Source: Campylobacteraceae bacterium (GTDB lineage: Bacteria; Campylobacterota; Campylobacteria; Campylobacterales; Sulfurovaceae). From it: a DNA stretch of 5,845 nucleotides. Of the stretch, positions 1 through 4,947 are shown one piece after another. Under the pieces are notes generated by a model that had not been told where the DNA came from, did not search any database, and saw nothing but the letters and a program-made list of their open reading frames with translations. The stretch is taken from NCBI GenBank assembly GCA_027083075.1, contig JALWQQ010000112.1:1-5845 (forward strand). Direction: 5' to 3'. A program made the translations under genes and the position numbers. Each line of letters begins with the position of its first letter. The stretch's first letter is position 1.

Positions 1-22
1 ATGTCGTACAGATACTGAGAAT

Positions 23-718
23 TCAACCCTTCTGCAAAAGCAAAAGCAGTTTATCCGCCTCTTCGTCACTATAGAGAAAAATCTCACGCTGCAAGAGGGG
101 CTTGAGTCCGCTCATCGCGATCACCTCTTCGGTCTCATAGAGGTACTGCACGATCTCGCCTTCACTCTTGCGGTAACACTCACCCTCCTTTTCAAAGAGC
201 GTAAAGCGATTGCGATAGATCGGTGCGTCAAACACTCCTTCTACCGCCACAAAGTGCAAAGCATCTTGCGCGTGAAAGAGTCCTGAAGCGATAGATTCGA
301 AGCCGTAACGAGTAGTTAGGTCACATAAAAAATAGCCGCCCGGATTGAGTCGTGCCTGCACTGCCTTAAAAAAAGCTTGAAGCGCTGTACTGTCCATATA
401 GTTAAGCACATCGAAAACGGCGGTAATCAGATCGTAGCTGCCTTGTATCTCATCAAGCTTGGCATGCTGCGCGCGGATGCCTCTTGCTTGCGCCTTTTGC
501 ACCATTACCGCACTGCTGTCGCATCCGGTCGCTTCGATGTCGCCAAAGTGCTTCGTAGCCGCCTCAAGAAACGCACCACCCCCGCACCCCACATCAAGCA
601 AGGAGCGAAACTCCAGAAGCATCATGGTCTCTATATAGTGAGCATAAAGCTCCGGTGCCGCCTCGTTAACACCCAGTAGTGCCTCGGCTTTGGCGTAAAG
701 ATCGAGTGCGCTACTCAC
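23..718 (-). CDS. Class I SAM-dependent methyltransferase, substrate unknown
   Basis: This 231-residue protein has a Rossmann-type methyltransferase core. Motif I is LLDVGCGGGAF (40-50), the acidic residue after beta 2 is Asp67 (ATGCDSS), the motif IV region is ITAVFDVLNYM (98-108) and the beta 5 region is LNPGGYFLCDL (124-134). The C-terminal part (about 140-231) contains a beta-rich lid and gives no hint of the substrate; small-molecule methylation is most typical of this type. The start is taken as GTG at 718, which overlaps hisG by 8 bases and is preceded by a purine-rich AAAGAGA. The frame is open for 20 more codons upstream, but that stretch is basic, lacks family features and lies within the hisG frame. 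Its overlap with hisG implies shared transcription, not necessarily a role in histidine synthesis. Confidence 0.9.
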   Translation of the reverse strand: MSSALDLYAKAEALLGVNEAAPELYAHYIETMMLLEFRSLLDVGCGGGAFLEAATKHFGDIEATGCDSSAVMVQKAQARGIRAQHAKLDEIQGSYDLITAVFDVLNYMDSTALQAFFKAVQARLNPGGYFLCDLTTRYGFESIASGLFHAQDALHFVAVEGVFDAPIYRNRFTLFEKEGECYRKSEGEIVQYLYETEEVIAMSGLKPLLQREIFLYSDEEADKLLLLLQKG

Positions 719-1331
719 TCTCTTTGACCGCCTCGGATAACTTGCTGTAGAGATCGAGAATCTCCGCTTTTTTGGCATAAAAGCTCTGCTTGTTGGCGAT
801 CAGATGTGCCGAAGAATCCATGATCTTCTCCGCAACCTTCAGACCGTTTTCACGCATTGTCGTACCCGTCTCGACGATATCGACGATCGCATCGGCTAGC
901 CCTACCAGCGGTGCAAGCTCGATAGAGCCGTAGAGCTTCAGCACCTCGACGCCGACTGCTTTTTGGGCGAAGTAGTTTTTAGCAATATTGACCATCTTGG
1001 TTGCCACTTTGATGTCGGGACGACTCCAGTCAAGCTGCTCCGTTTCGGGGATACCGATCGCCACACTGCACTGTCCGAGGCGCATATCTAACAGATCGAC
1101 CACATCGGGCTCTTTTTCGGTGATCACATCGAGTCCGACAACACCGAGATCCGCCGCGCCATGCTCAACATAGGTCGGCACATCTTGGTTGCGCACATTC
1201 AAAAAGCGAAACCCCTCACGCTCCATGATCAGCTCTCTACCGCTAAAGGCAAAGTCCGTACCGAAAAGCGATGCGAATATCGCCAGTGTATCTTCGGCGA
1301 TGCGCCCCTTTGGAAGTGCTATCGTTAGCAT
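711..1331 (-). CDS. hisG: ATP phosphoribosyltransferase catalytic subunit, short form
   Basis: HisG joins ATP and PRPP to make phosphoribosyl-ATP, the first and usually rate-controlling step of histidine synthesis. The N-terminus MLTIALPKGRI and the PRPP-binding loop DIVETGTTMRENGL (151-164) are diagnostic, along with the conserved DLGVVGLDVI (61-70). At 206 residues it is the short form, which lacks the C-terminal ACT-like regulatory domain of the long enzyme. In characterised species the short form works only in complex with HisZ, a histidyl-tRNA synthetase paralogue that supplies feedback control. No hisZ lies in this window, so one is expected elsewhere. The ATG has AAGGGGG six bases upstream, but that site lies in a stable inverted repeat. 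The gene ends with an 8-base overlap with the methyltransferase gene. No other his genes are adjacent. Confidence 0.96.
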   Translation of the reverse strand: MLTIALPKGRIAEDTLAIFASLFGTDFAFSGRELIMEREGFRFLNVRNQDVPTYVEHGAADLGVVGLDVITEKEPDVVDLLDMRLGQCSVAIGIPETEQLDWSRPDIKVATKMVNIAKNYFAQKAVGVEVLKLYGSIELAPLVGLADAIVDIVETGTTMRENGLKVAEKIMDSSAHLIANKQSFYAKKAEILDLYSKLSEAVKESE

Positions 1332-1387
1332 GGTCTGCCCCCTTGAAACAGAAGTGAATAGTGAATAATGCTTGAAGGGGTCAGACC
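1332..1387 (-). promoter_or_regulatory. Inverted repeat that sequesters the hisG ribosome binding site
   Basis: Positions 1332-1350 pair with 1369-1387: 16 Watson-Crick pairs plus one G-U in the minus-strand RNA (1348/1371), with mismatches only at 1338/1381 and 1345/1374. The loop is 18 bases (1351-1368). The core arms are GGTCTGCCCCCTT and AAGGGGTCAGACC. On the transcript the 3' arm contains AAGGGGG (1338-1344), the only strong Shine-Dalgarno match before hisG, six bases from its ATG. The stem ends at the base next to the start codon. The structure should therefore hide the ribosome binding site when folded. It may be a repeat that happened to land here or a true translational control; the sequence alone cannot separate these. 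Confidence 0.6.
1354..1367 (-). repeat. Seven-base tandem duplication in the loop before hisG
   Basis: GTGAATA is present twice in direct succession on the plus strand (TATTCAC twice on the transcribed strand), followed by a partial third unit. It lies in the loop of the inverted repeat upstream of hisG. The seven-base period matches that of the longer array on the other side of coaX, although the unit sequence differs. Confidence 0.5.
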
Positions 1388-1420
1388 CGCAACGACAACG
1401 CTAACGCATTGTCATTGAGG
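1387..1420 (-). repeat. REP-like hairpin spanning the coaX stop codon
   Basis: Positions 1387-1401 pair with 1406-1420 around a four-base loop (GUUA in the transcript). That gives 14 pairs with one mismatch (1389/1418). Two of the pairs (1393/1414 and 1399/1408) are C-A on the plus strand but G-U in the minus-strand RNA, so the hairpin is fully formed only on the transcribed strand. A GGTCAGA heptamer recurs on either side (1379-1385 and 1419-1425). The coaX TAG stop lies at the apex. There is no following U-run, so it looks more like a repetitive extragenic palindrome than an intrinsic terminator, though it could stabilise the coaX mRNA 3' end. Confidence 0.65.
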
Positions 1421-2060
1421 TCAGATCCCTATCCATTGCCCGCTTGAGACCTCGAAAAATGAGAGATTCGTCAAAGATAGCATCTGAAAAAAGCGATGCA
1501 ATCCGTGCGCCGTCACCGCCGGTGACATAGATCGGCAGATCACCGCTCTCTCGCTCTACCAAGGCTTTGATGGGGGCGATTATACCATAGCTTATCTGCT
1601 GCGCAGTTGTGCGCGGCAAGCGCATCAACTCAACAGTCGTATCCGGCACAATGTCCAACACCGGCGAAATGGAAGCATAGGCACGCCGCATCGCCTCGAG
1701 TCCGGGCATGATCCATCCACCCTCATAATACCCGCCGCACACCTTATCGACTGTGATCGCCGAACCCGCATCGATAAAGATACCGTCATCATGACTTAAA
1801 CAAAGCGCTCGCCTATCTACCCCCATCGTCTCGTATTCGCCGAGAAGATGCACCTTATTGGAAATGTTTTCCCACTGAGTTTCCTCCTGAATACGCGCCT
1901 GCACTGCGTGGTTGACAGAGATATAATAGACCTTTTGGGCGGCATAGCGACCGATAGCTTCATCGACGGACAGATGTATCACGGATTTGCCGTCGAAGAG
2001 ATGCATGCGCGTATTGCCGATATCGGCAAGTAGATGATAATGAGACTTCTTGTGTTTCAT
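1401..2060 (-). CDS. coaX: Type III pantothenate kinase
   Basis: This enzyme phosphorylates pantothenate with ATP, the first step of coenzyme A synthesis, in the cytoplasm. All diagnostic motifs of the type III (CoaX, ASKHA-fold) family are present in order: the phosphate-binding loop DIGNT at 13-17, GVDR at 80-83, DAGSAITVD at 97-105 with the catalytic Asp, GGWIMPG at 114-120 and TGGDG at 180-184. At 219 residues it is compact, as in Helicobacter and Campylobacter. The ATG start has a GGGG-type ribosome binding site six bases upstream. It is separated from its neighbours by repeat-containing gaps of 110 and 69 bases. The final residues, about RDLTSMTMR (211-219), are read from a hairpin repeat that also provides the TAG stop. 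They are probably not part of the ancestral protein, and the fold should tolerate them because they lie after the last motif. Confidence 0.96.
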   Translation of the reverse strand: MKHKKSHYHLLADIGNTRMHLFDGKSVIHLSVDEAIGRYAAQKVYYISVNHAVQARIQEETQWENISNKVHLLGEYETMGVDRRALCLSHDDGIFIDAGSAITVDKVCGGYYEGGWIMPGLEAMRRAYASISPVLDIVPDTTVELMRLPRTTAQQISYGIIAPIKALVERESGDLPIYVTGGDGARIASLFSDAIFDESLIFRGLKRAMDRDLTSMTMR

Positions 2061-2095
2061 TGATTACCCCTATCAAGGTTCTTTGCTCTTTATGC

Positions 2096-2136
2096 CAGCT
2101 ATCAAAACAAACGGGACTAAAACCCATGCAGCTATC
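2096..2136 (-). repeat. Small hairpin flanked by an 8-base direct repeat upstream of coaX
   Basis: The 8-mer CAGCTATC occurs at 2096-2103 and again at 2129-2136. Between the copies lies a short hairpin at 2111-2127 with a GGG/CCC core (GGGACTAAAACCC at 2113-2125). On the minus-strand transcript the stem gains a G-U pair (2112 with 2126) and an A-U pair, giving five pairs around a seven-base loop. The arrangement resembles a tiny REP-type palindrome, possibly inserted with a target duplication. There is no U-run after it on either strand, so it does not look like a terminator. Confidence 0.4.
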
Positions 2137-2183
2137 GGACAACGGATAACAGATTCCGATTCCTTATTACTCATTCCTCATTC
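2135..2183 (-). repeat. Degenerate seven-base tandem repeat
   Basis: Read on the minus strand from 2183 downwards, the sequence falls into consecutive seven-base units: GAATGAG, GAATGAG, TAATAAG, GAATCGG, AATCTGT, TATCCGT and TGTCCGA. The first two are identical and later units drift, with a one-base register slip after the fourth. The array begins inside the 3' end of the 110-residue gene, supplies its stop codon and fills the first part of the gap before coaX. Short heptameric repeats of this kind are known from intergenic DNA of some bacteria, notably heterocystous cyanobacteria; their function is unclear. Confidence 0.6.
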
Positions 2184-2503
2184 CAAACCTTCCATCCCCG
2201 CTCCTCCAAAAGCGCCTTGGCTTTAGAACAAAGCGGTGCGTCGATCAGAATGATCTTACGAGGAATGTGCGCACCATTGTACGACACAAGCGCATCATAA
2301 AGCGCCTCGATCTCACCCGCCTCTTTACGTAGCACCCGACTTTTTTTGGCAAGATGAAAGAGCGCCGCATAAAAACCTTCGGTATCGACACCGAGATAGA
2401 TCGCGATCCGCTTTCTGCTCCCCAATGCTTTCGGTGCAATAGGCGTCAGAGACTTAAAGAGATAGCCGTGCGCCATTAGCCGTTCTACCAGTGCTTTCAT
2501 CAT
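2171..2503 (-). CDS. Uncharacterised 110-residue protein coupled to the recombinase gene
   Basis: I do not recognise this family. The protein starts MMKALVERLMAHGYLF and looks soluble and mixed alpha/beta. There is a basic patch (GSRKR, 28-32), a strand-like segment (IAIYLGVD, 33-40), a helical Lys/Arg/Glu-rich middle (about 43-76), a second strand (RKIILIDAP, 82-90) and a final helix and strand ending VWNEE. There is no signal peptide or membrane segment. The ATG overlaps the recombinase stop as TGATG and GGAG lies eight bases upstream, so translation is probably coupled. The reading frame continues far upstream of this ATG through the recombinase gene, but that part has no start signal and reads as an out-of-frame shadow. 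The last codons lie inside a seven-base tandem repeat, which may have altered the natural C-terminus. A role alongside the recombinase is only suggested by position. Confidence 0.8.
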   Translation of the reverse strand: MMKALVERLMAHGYLFKSLTPIAPKALGSRKRIAIYLGVDTEGFYAALFHLAKKSRVLRKEAGEIEALYDALVSYNGAHIPRKIILIDAPLCSKAKALLEERGWKVWNEE

Positions 2504-3342
2504 CAATGACGCTCCAAGGGGTGGTGTCGTCGCACCGTCTCTTGCAGATGCGCTTTTTGGATATGAGTGTAGATCTGCGTCGTCTCTAACGACGCATGTC
2601 CCAAGAGCTCCTGCACGACCCGAAGATCCGCCCCGCCGACGATCAACGCCGTAGCAAAAGAGTGGCGCAGCACGTGCGGCGATACGCCAAGATACTTCTT
2701 GACGATCTTGTAGGCACTGATGCGACTCAGCGGTTCCCCTTTGTAGTTGAGCCACAAGGCGCCGCTTGTCAACCGCTCCTCCTTGAGGTAGGCTTCAAGC
2801 GCCTCCAGAGCAACAGGCGCAAGCGGTACCGTACGCTCCTTCTCTCCCTTGGCATAACGAATCGTCAACCATCCGTCTCGGATATCGCTTCGTTGCGCCG
2901 CAAGCGCTTCGGATATGCGACATCCGCTTGCATACAAAAAGAGTATCAACGCATAGTCCCTCAAGCCTTGCAGTGTCGAACGATCGATCGTCGCAACACC
3001 CCGCATCACCTCTTCAAAACTAAGGTACTTGGGTAGTCTTTTGGGTACCTTTGCCATGGGGATATGTAAACGATTCTCCCCCAGCCCTTCACGATGACAA
3101 AAGGCAAAAAAGGTGTTGAGTGAAGAGAGTTTACGGTTGAGTGTACGTTTGTTCCCAAAGTGCGAAAGAAAGTCGATCACCTCGCCGCTTTCTATCTGCA
3201 AAAGCGGTTTGGCTATCGCCTCGGCACACTGTTTGAGGTCGGAAATATATGCTGAAACGGTATCGTCGTCAAGTGCGCGAATAATTCGCAGATACTCCTC
3301 AAACGCTTCGATGAGGCGTTTATTGGTATCCGAGCTTTGCAA
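2503..3342 (-). CDS. Tyrosine recombinase of the XerC/XerD/XerH type
   Basis: This 279-residue site-specific recombinase has an N-terminal SAM-like DNA-binding domain at about 8-92 and a catalytic domain at about 105-275. The full catalytic set is visible: Arg142 (SGCRISEAL), Lys165 (YAKGEKER), His223 and Arg226 (HVLRHSFAT), His249 (LLGHASLETTQ) and the nucleophile Tyr258 (IYTHI). It should therefore be active. Length and motifs match Xer enzymes that resolve chromosome dimers. It is much shorter than the roughly 355-residue XerH described in Helicobacter and Campylobacter, so the choice between Xer types is open and no symbol is given. The start is TTG at 3342 with AAGG nine bases upstream. 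It overlaps the end of the lipoprotein gene by 23 bases, and no ATG follows early in the frame. No integrase neighbours, tRNA attachment site or phage genes are nearby, which favours a housekeeping role. Confidence 0.93.
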   Translation of the reverse strand: MQSSDTNKRLIEAFEEYLRIIRALDDDTVSAYISDLKQCAEAIAKPLLQIESGEVIDFLSHFGNKRTLNRKLSSLNTFFAFCHREGLGENRLHIPMAKVPKRLPKYLSFEEVMRGVATIDRSTLQGLRDYALILFLYASGCRISEALAAQRSDIRDGWLTIRYAKGEKERTVPLAPVALEALEAYLKEERLTSGALWLNYKGEPLSRISAYKIVKKYLGVSPHVLRHSFATALIVGGADLRVVQELLGHASLETTQIYTHIQKAHLQETVRRHHPLERH

Positions 3343-4336
3343 GCTCGATCACCTTTCCGTCTTTGTAGAGTAGCTTACCTATGATAAGCGGCGGGTTATT
3401 AACATCGCCCACATCGTAGATCTTGTAGCGATCGAGGTCGGCAGAGAGCACGATGAGCGAACCCTTTTGATCAAGCGCAAAGACCTTTCCGCCAAATGCC
3501 GCCGCCGCAGAGTAGTGTGCAAAGCGGAACTTCTTGCGCGCCATCGGTTGCAAGGCACCGTTAAGTTTGATGATCTCACCCTCTTTCGTAAAGAGATAAA
3601 GCGCATCGTTGCCGACGGCAACTTCCGAGATATTGGCGCCATACTCCCGTTTACCGCCCGCACCGAGAACGACAAGCTTCTTGGGTGTTGCAGCCACCAA
3701 GAAGTTACCGAAACGCTTAAGATAGATCACGTTATTGAAGTTCTCTTCGCTGCTGATGTAGACCGCCTTGGCATTTTCACTATTGTGCGGATCGACGATA
3801 ATCAATTTTCCGTCAAGCGTCGGCACCACGACAAGTGCACCGACAAAGATCGGCGCAGCAGCACGCGTATCGATCGCCAAGGTTCTCTCGGACTTACTCT
3901 CCAAGAGTTTACGGTTACCCTCTATCTCATAGACACCGAAGGTATTGTCTTGCAGGATGTAAGCGACTAAACCGTTTTCGATACTTGCGGCGATAATGGG
4001 GATATGAAACGCCACCGCCCTGACAGGTTCGCCGCTTGATTTGTCGATGATCTTAAGCACCCCCTCTTCGTTGCCTGCCAGCACATAACTCTCATTCTCA
4101 TTGAGGTAGCGATACCCCTCGCCCAGCGCAAAACGACTCTCGCCCGCCTTGCCGATATAGCGCCCGTCATGCAAGGTAGCGCCCGAACGCGTCAGATCGA
4201 CGATCTTACCGTTGAGTGCATGGGTAGCAAACGATGCAGAGAGGCTCTTTTCAGGCTCGAAGTATTTTTTGCTACTGCATGCACTTAAAAGCCAGAGCGC
4301 CGTCAAGGCGGCGATAATAATCTTTGCTCTTCTCAT
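3320..4336 (-). CDS. Putative outer-membrane lipoprotein, BamB-like beta-propeller
   Basis: This 338-residue protein begins with a lipoprotein signal peptide: MRRAK, a hydrophobic stretch and the lipobox LSAC, with Cys20 as the predicted lipidated residue. Serine at +2 predicts sorting to the outer membrane. The rest is beta-rich and repetitive, with recurring strand-turn units such as GVLKIIDKSSGEPV (about 92-105), GKLIIVDP (176-183), GEIIKLNG (253-260), GKVFALDQKGSLIVL (283-297) and NPPLIIGKLLYKDGKVIEL (314-332). This pattern fits a PQQ-like beta-propeller. BamB, the accessory lipoprotein of the outer-membrane protein assembly complex, has this form and usually follows yfgM, as here. E. coli BamB is longer (392 residues). 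ATG at 4336 was preferred over the in-frame GTG at 4339 because it makes a TGATG junction and has GAGG seven bases upstream. Being a lipoprotein is well supported; a BamB role is an inference. Confidence 0.85.
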   Translation of the reverse strand: MRRAKIIIAALTALWLLSACSSKKYFEPEKSLSASFATHALNGKIVDLTRSGATLHDGRYIGKAGESRFALGEGYRYLNENESYVLAGNEEGVLKIIDKSSGEPVRAVAFHIPIIAASIENGLVAYILQDNTFGVYEIEGNRKLLESKSERTLAIDTRAAAPIFVGALVVVPTLDGKLIIVDPHNSENAKAVYISSEENFNNVIYLKRFGNFLVAATPKKLVVLGAGGKREYGANISEVAVGNDALYLFTKEGEIIKLNGALQPMARKKFRFAHYSAAAAFGGKVFALDQKGSLIVLSADLDRYKIYDVGDVNNPPLIIGKLLYKDGKVIELAKLGYQ

Positions 4337-4902
4337 CACTTCACCTCGATCGTCGCATGCATCATCAACGCCGCAATCGTCGCGGCAGGCGAACGCTTAT
4401 CGATCGCCTGAAGCTTTTTACGCGCCTTGTGCTTGTCACCCGCCTTAAGCGCTTCGTACGCCTCTTCAAGCAGCGAAAGATCCTTATAGAGTTTACTCGG
4501 CGCACTCTGCTGCTTCGCTACGGCGGCATGATAGCGTGCGCTATCGCTTATAACCGGCTCTTGGCTCTTTGCAAGCTGTGCAAGTGCAGCGGCATCATGC
4601 TTTTTTGCCGCTTGCGCAAAACTATAGAGCTCGTAAAGCCTTGGGGTACTCTCTTTGAGTTGCGATAGCGCTTGACTATCATCAGGGTGCTTCTGAAGTG
4701 TCATAAGTGCTGCATTGGCAGAGGCGATCTTTGCCTCTTGGATGCCATGATAGATCGCACGACCGCCGAAGAGGACAACAAGTGCGATCACCGCCGCCCA
4801 CAACTTCACCTTATGCTTTTTGTAAAAACGCTCAAGACCGAAAGCGGCGGCTAATGCCTTCTCATCTTCGCGCAACTCATTGGCAATTTTCGATAGTTCC
4901 AC
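4336..4902 (-). CDS. YfgM-like membrane-anchored protein with TPR-like helices
   Basis: This 188-residue protein has a short cytoplasmic N-terminus, a basic cluster (YKKHKVK, 27-33), one hydrophobic segment at about 34-52 (LWAAVIALVVLFGG) and an Ala/Lys/Leu-rich helical remainder. The layout implies a signal anchor with the helices in the periplasm. The helical part resembles degenerate tetratricopeptide repeats. Length and architecture match YfgM, an inner-membrane protein that in E. coli associates with the Sec translocon and periplasmic chaperones and is encoded just before bamB. Here too the next gene is a BamB-like lipoprotein, which is the strongest support for the call. The start is GTG, chosen because GGGAG lies six bases upstream. 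The stop overlaps the next start as TGATG. Sequence identity to YfgM could not be measured, so orthology is inferred from architecture and neighbourhood; it could also be a generic TPR protein. Confidence 0.75.
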   Translation of the reverse strand: MELSKIANELREDEKALAAAFGLERFYKKHKVKLWAAVIALVVLFGGRAIYHGIQEAKIASANAALMTLQKHPDDSQALSQLKESTPRLYELYSFAQAAKKHDAAALAQLAKSQEPVISDSARYHAAVAKQQSAPSKLYKDLSLLEEAYEALKAGDKHKARKKLQAIDKRSPAATIAALMMHATIEVK

Positions 4903-4930
4903 ATTCCGCTCCCAAAATCAAAATCTACAT

Positions 4931-4936
4931 ATTATA
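4931..4936 (-). promoter_or_regulatory. Candidate -10 box (TATAAT) before the YfgM-like gene
   Basis: The 45-base gap between mutS2 and the next gene contains a perfect TATAAT on the minus strand inside an AT-rich stretch. Transcription would start near 4924, about 20 bases before the GTG start and just ahead of a GGGAG ribosome binding site. The best -35 match at 17-base spacing (GTGGAA) is poor. That is not disqualifying, because vegetative promoters in Campylobacterota often lack a recognisable -35. It would give the downstream block its own promoter in addition to read-through from mutS2. Confidence 0.45.
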
Positions 4937-4947
4937 CTATGCGAAGT

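Noticed and set aside
1..24. Possible start of a further minus-strand gene overlapping the methyltransferase stop (TTG reading L-N-S-Q-Y-L-Y-D)
   Set aside because: Only eight codons are visible, the start would be TTG, and the ribosome binding site is abutting rather than spaced. There is too little to support a gene.
26..43. CTGC/GCAG inverted repeat at the end of the methyltransferase gene
   Set aside because: It arises from simple Leu codons (CTT/TTG) in the C-terminus, has only four pairs and no U-run; not a credible terminator.
719..778. Upstream extension of the methyltransferase by 20 residues
   Set aside because: The stretch is the hisG sequence in another frame, strongly basic and unlike the family N-terminus. 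The GTG at 718 fits operon spacing better.
1387..1420. Intrinsic terminator after coaX
   Set aside because: The hairpin is strong but has no U-run behind it and lies across the stop codon, so a repeat element explains it better.
2081..2128. Sigma-70 promoter before coaX (TGGCATAAA as an extended -10)
   Set aside because: The hexamer matches only four of six consensus bases and there is no usable -35 at normal spacing, so it is too weak to annotate.
2504..2755. Upstream extension of the 110-residue protein to 194 residues
   Set aside because: The extra part lies wholly within the recombinase gene in another frame, is rich in Arg, Gly and Ala with no protein-like pattern, and the internal ATG has a good ribosome binding site and a TGATG junction.
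2596..3036. Plus-strand open frame of 146 codons inside the recombinase gene
   Set aside because: It is antisense to a gene with a complete catalytic motif set; the translation is Arg/Ser-rich and looks like a shadow.
3467..3970. Long plus-strand open frame of 167 codons inside the lipoprotein gene
   Set aside because: It is antisense to a well-supported lipoprotein with a clear signal peptide, and its product is a basic, Arg-rich shadow translation without recognisable motifs.
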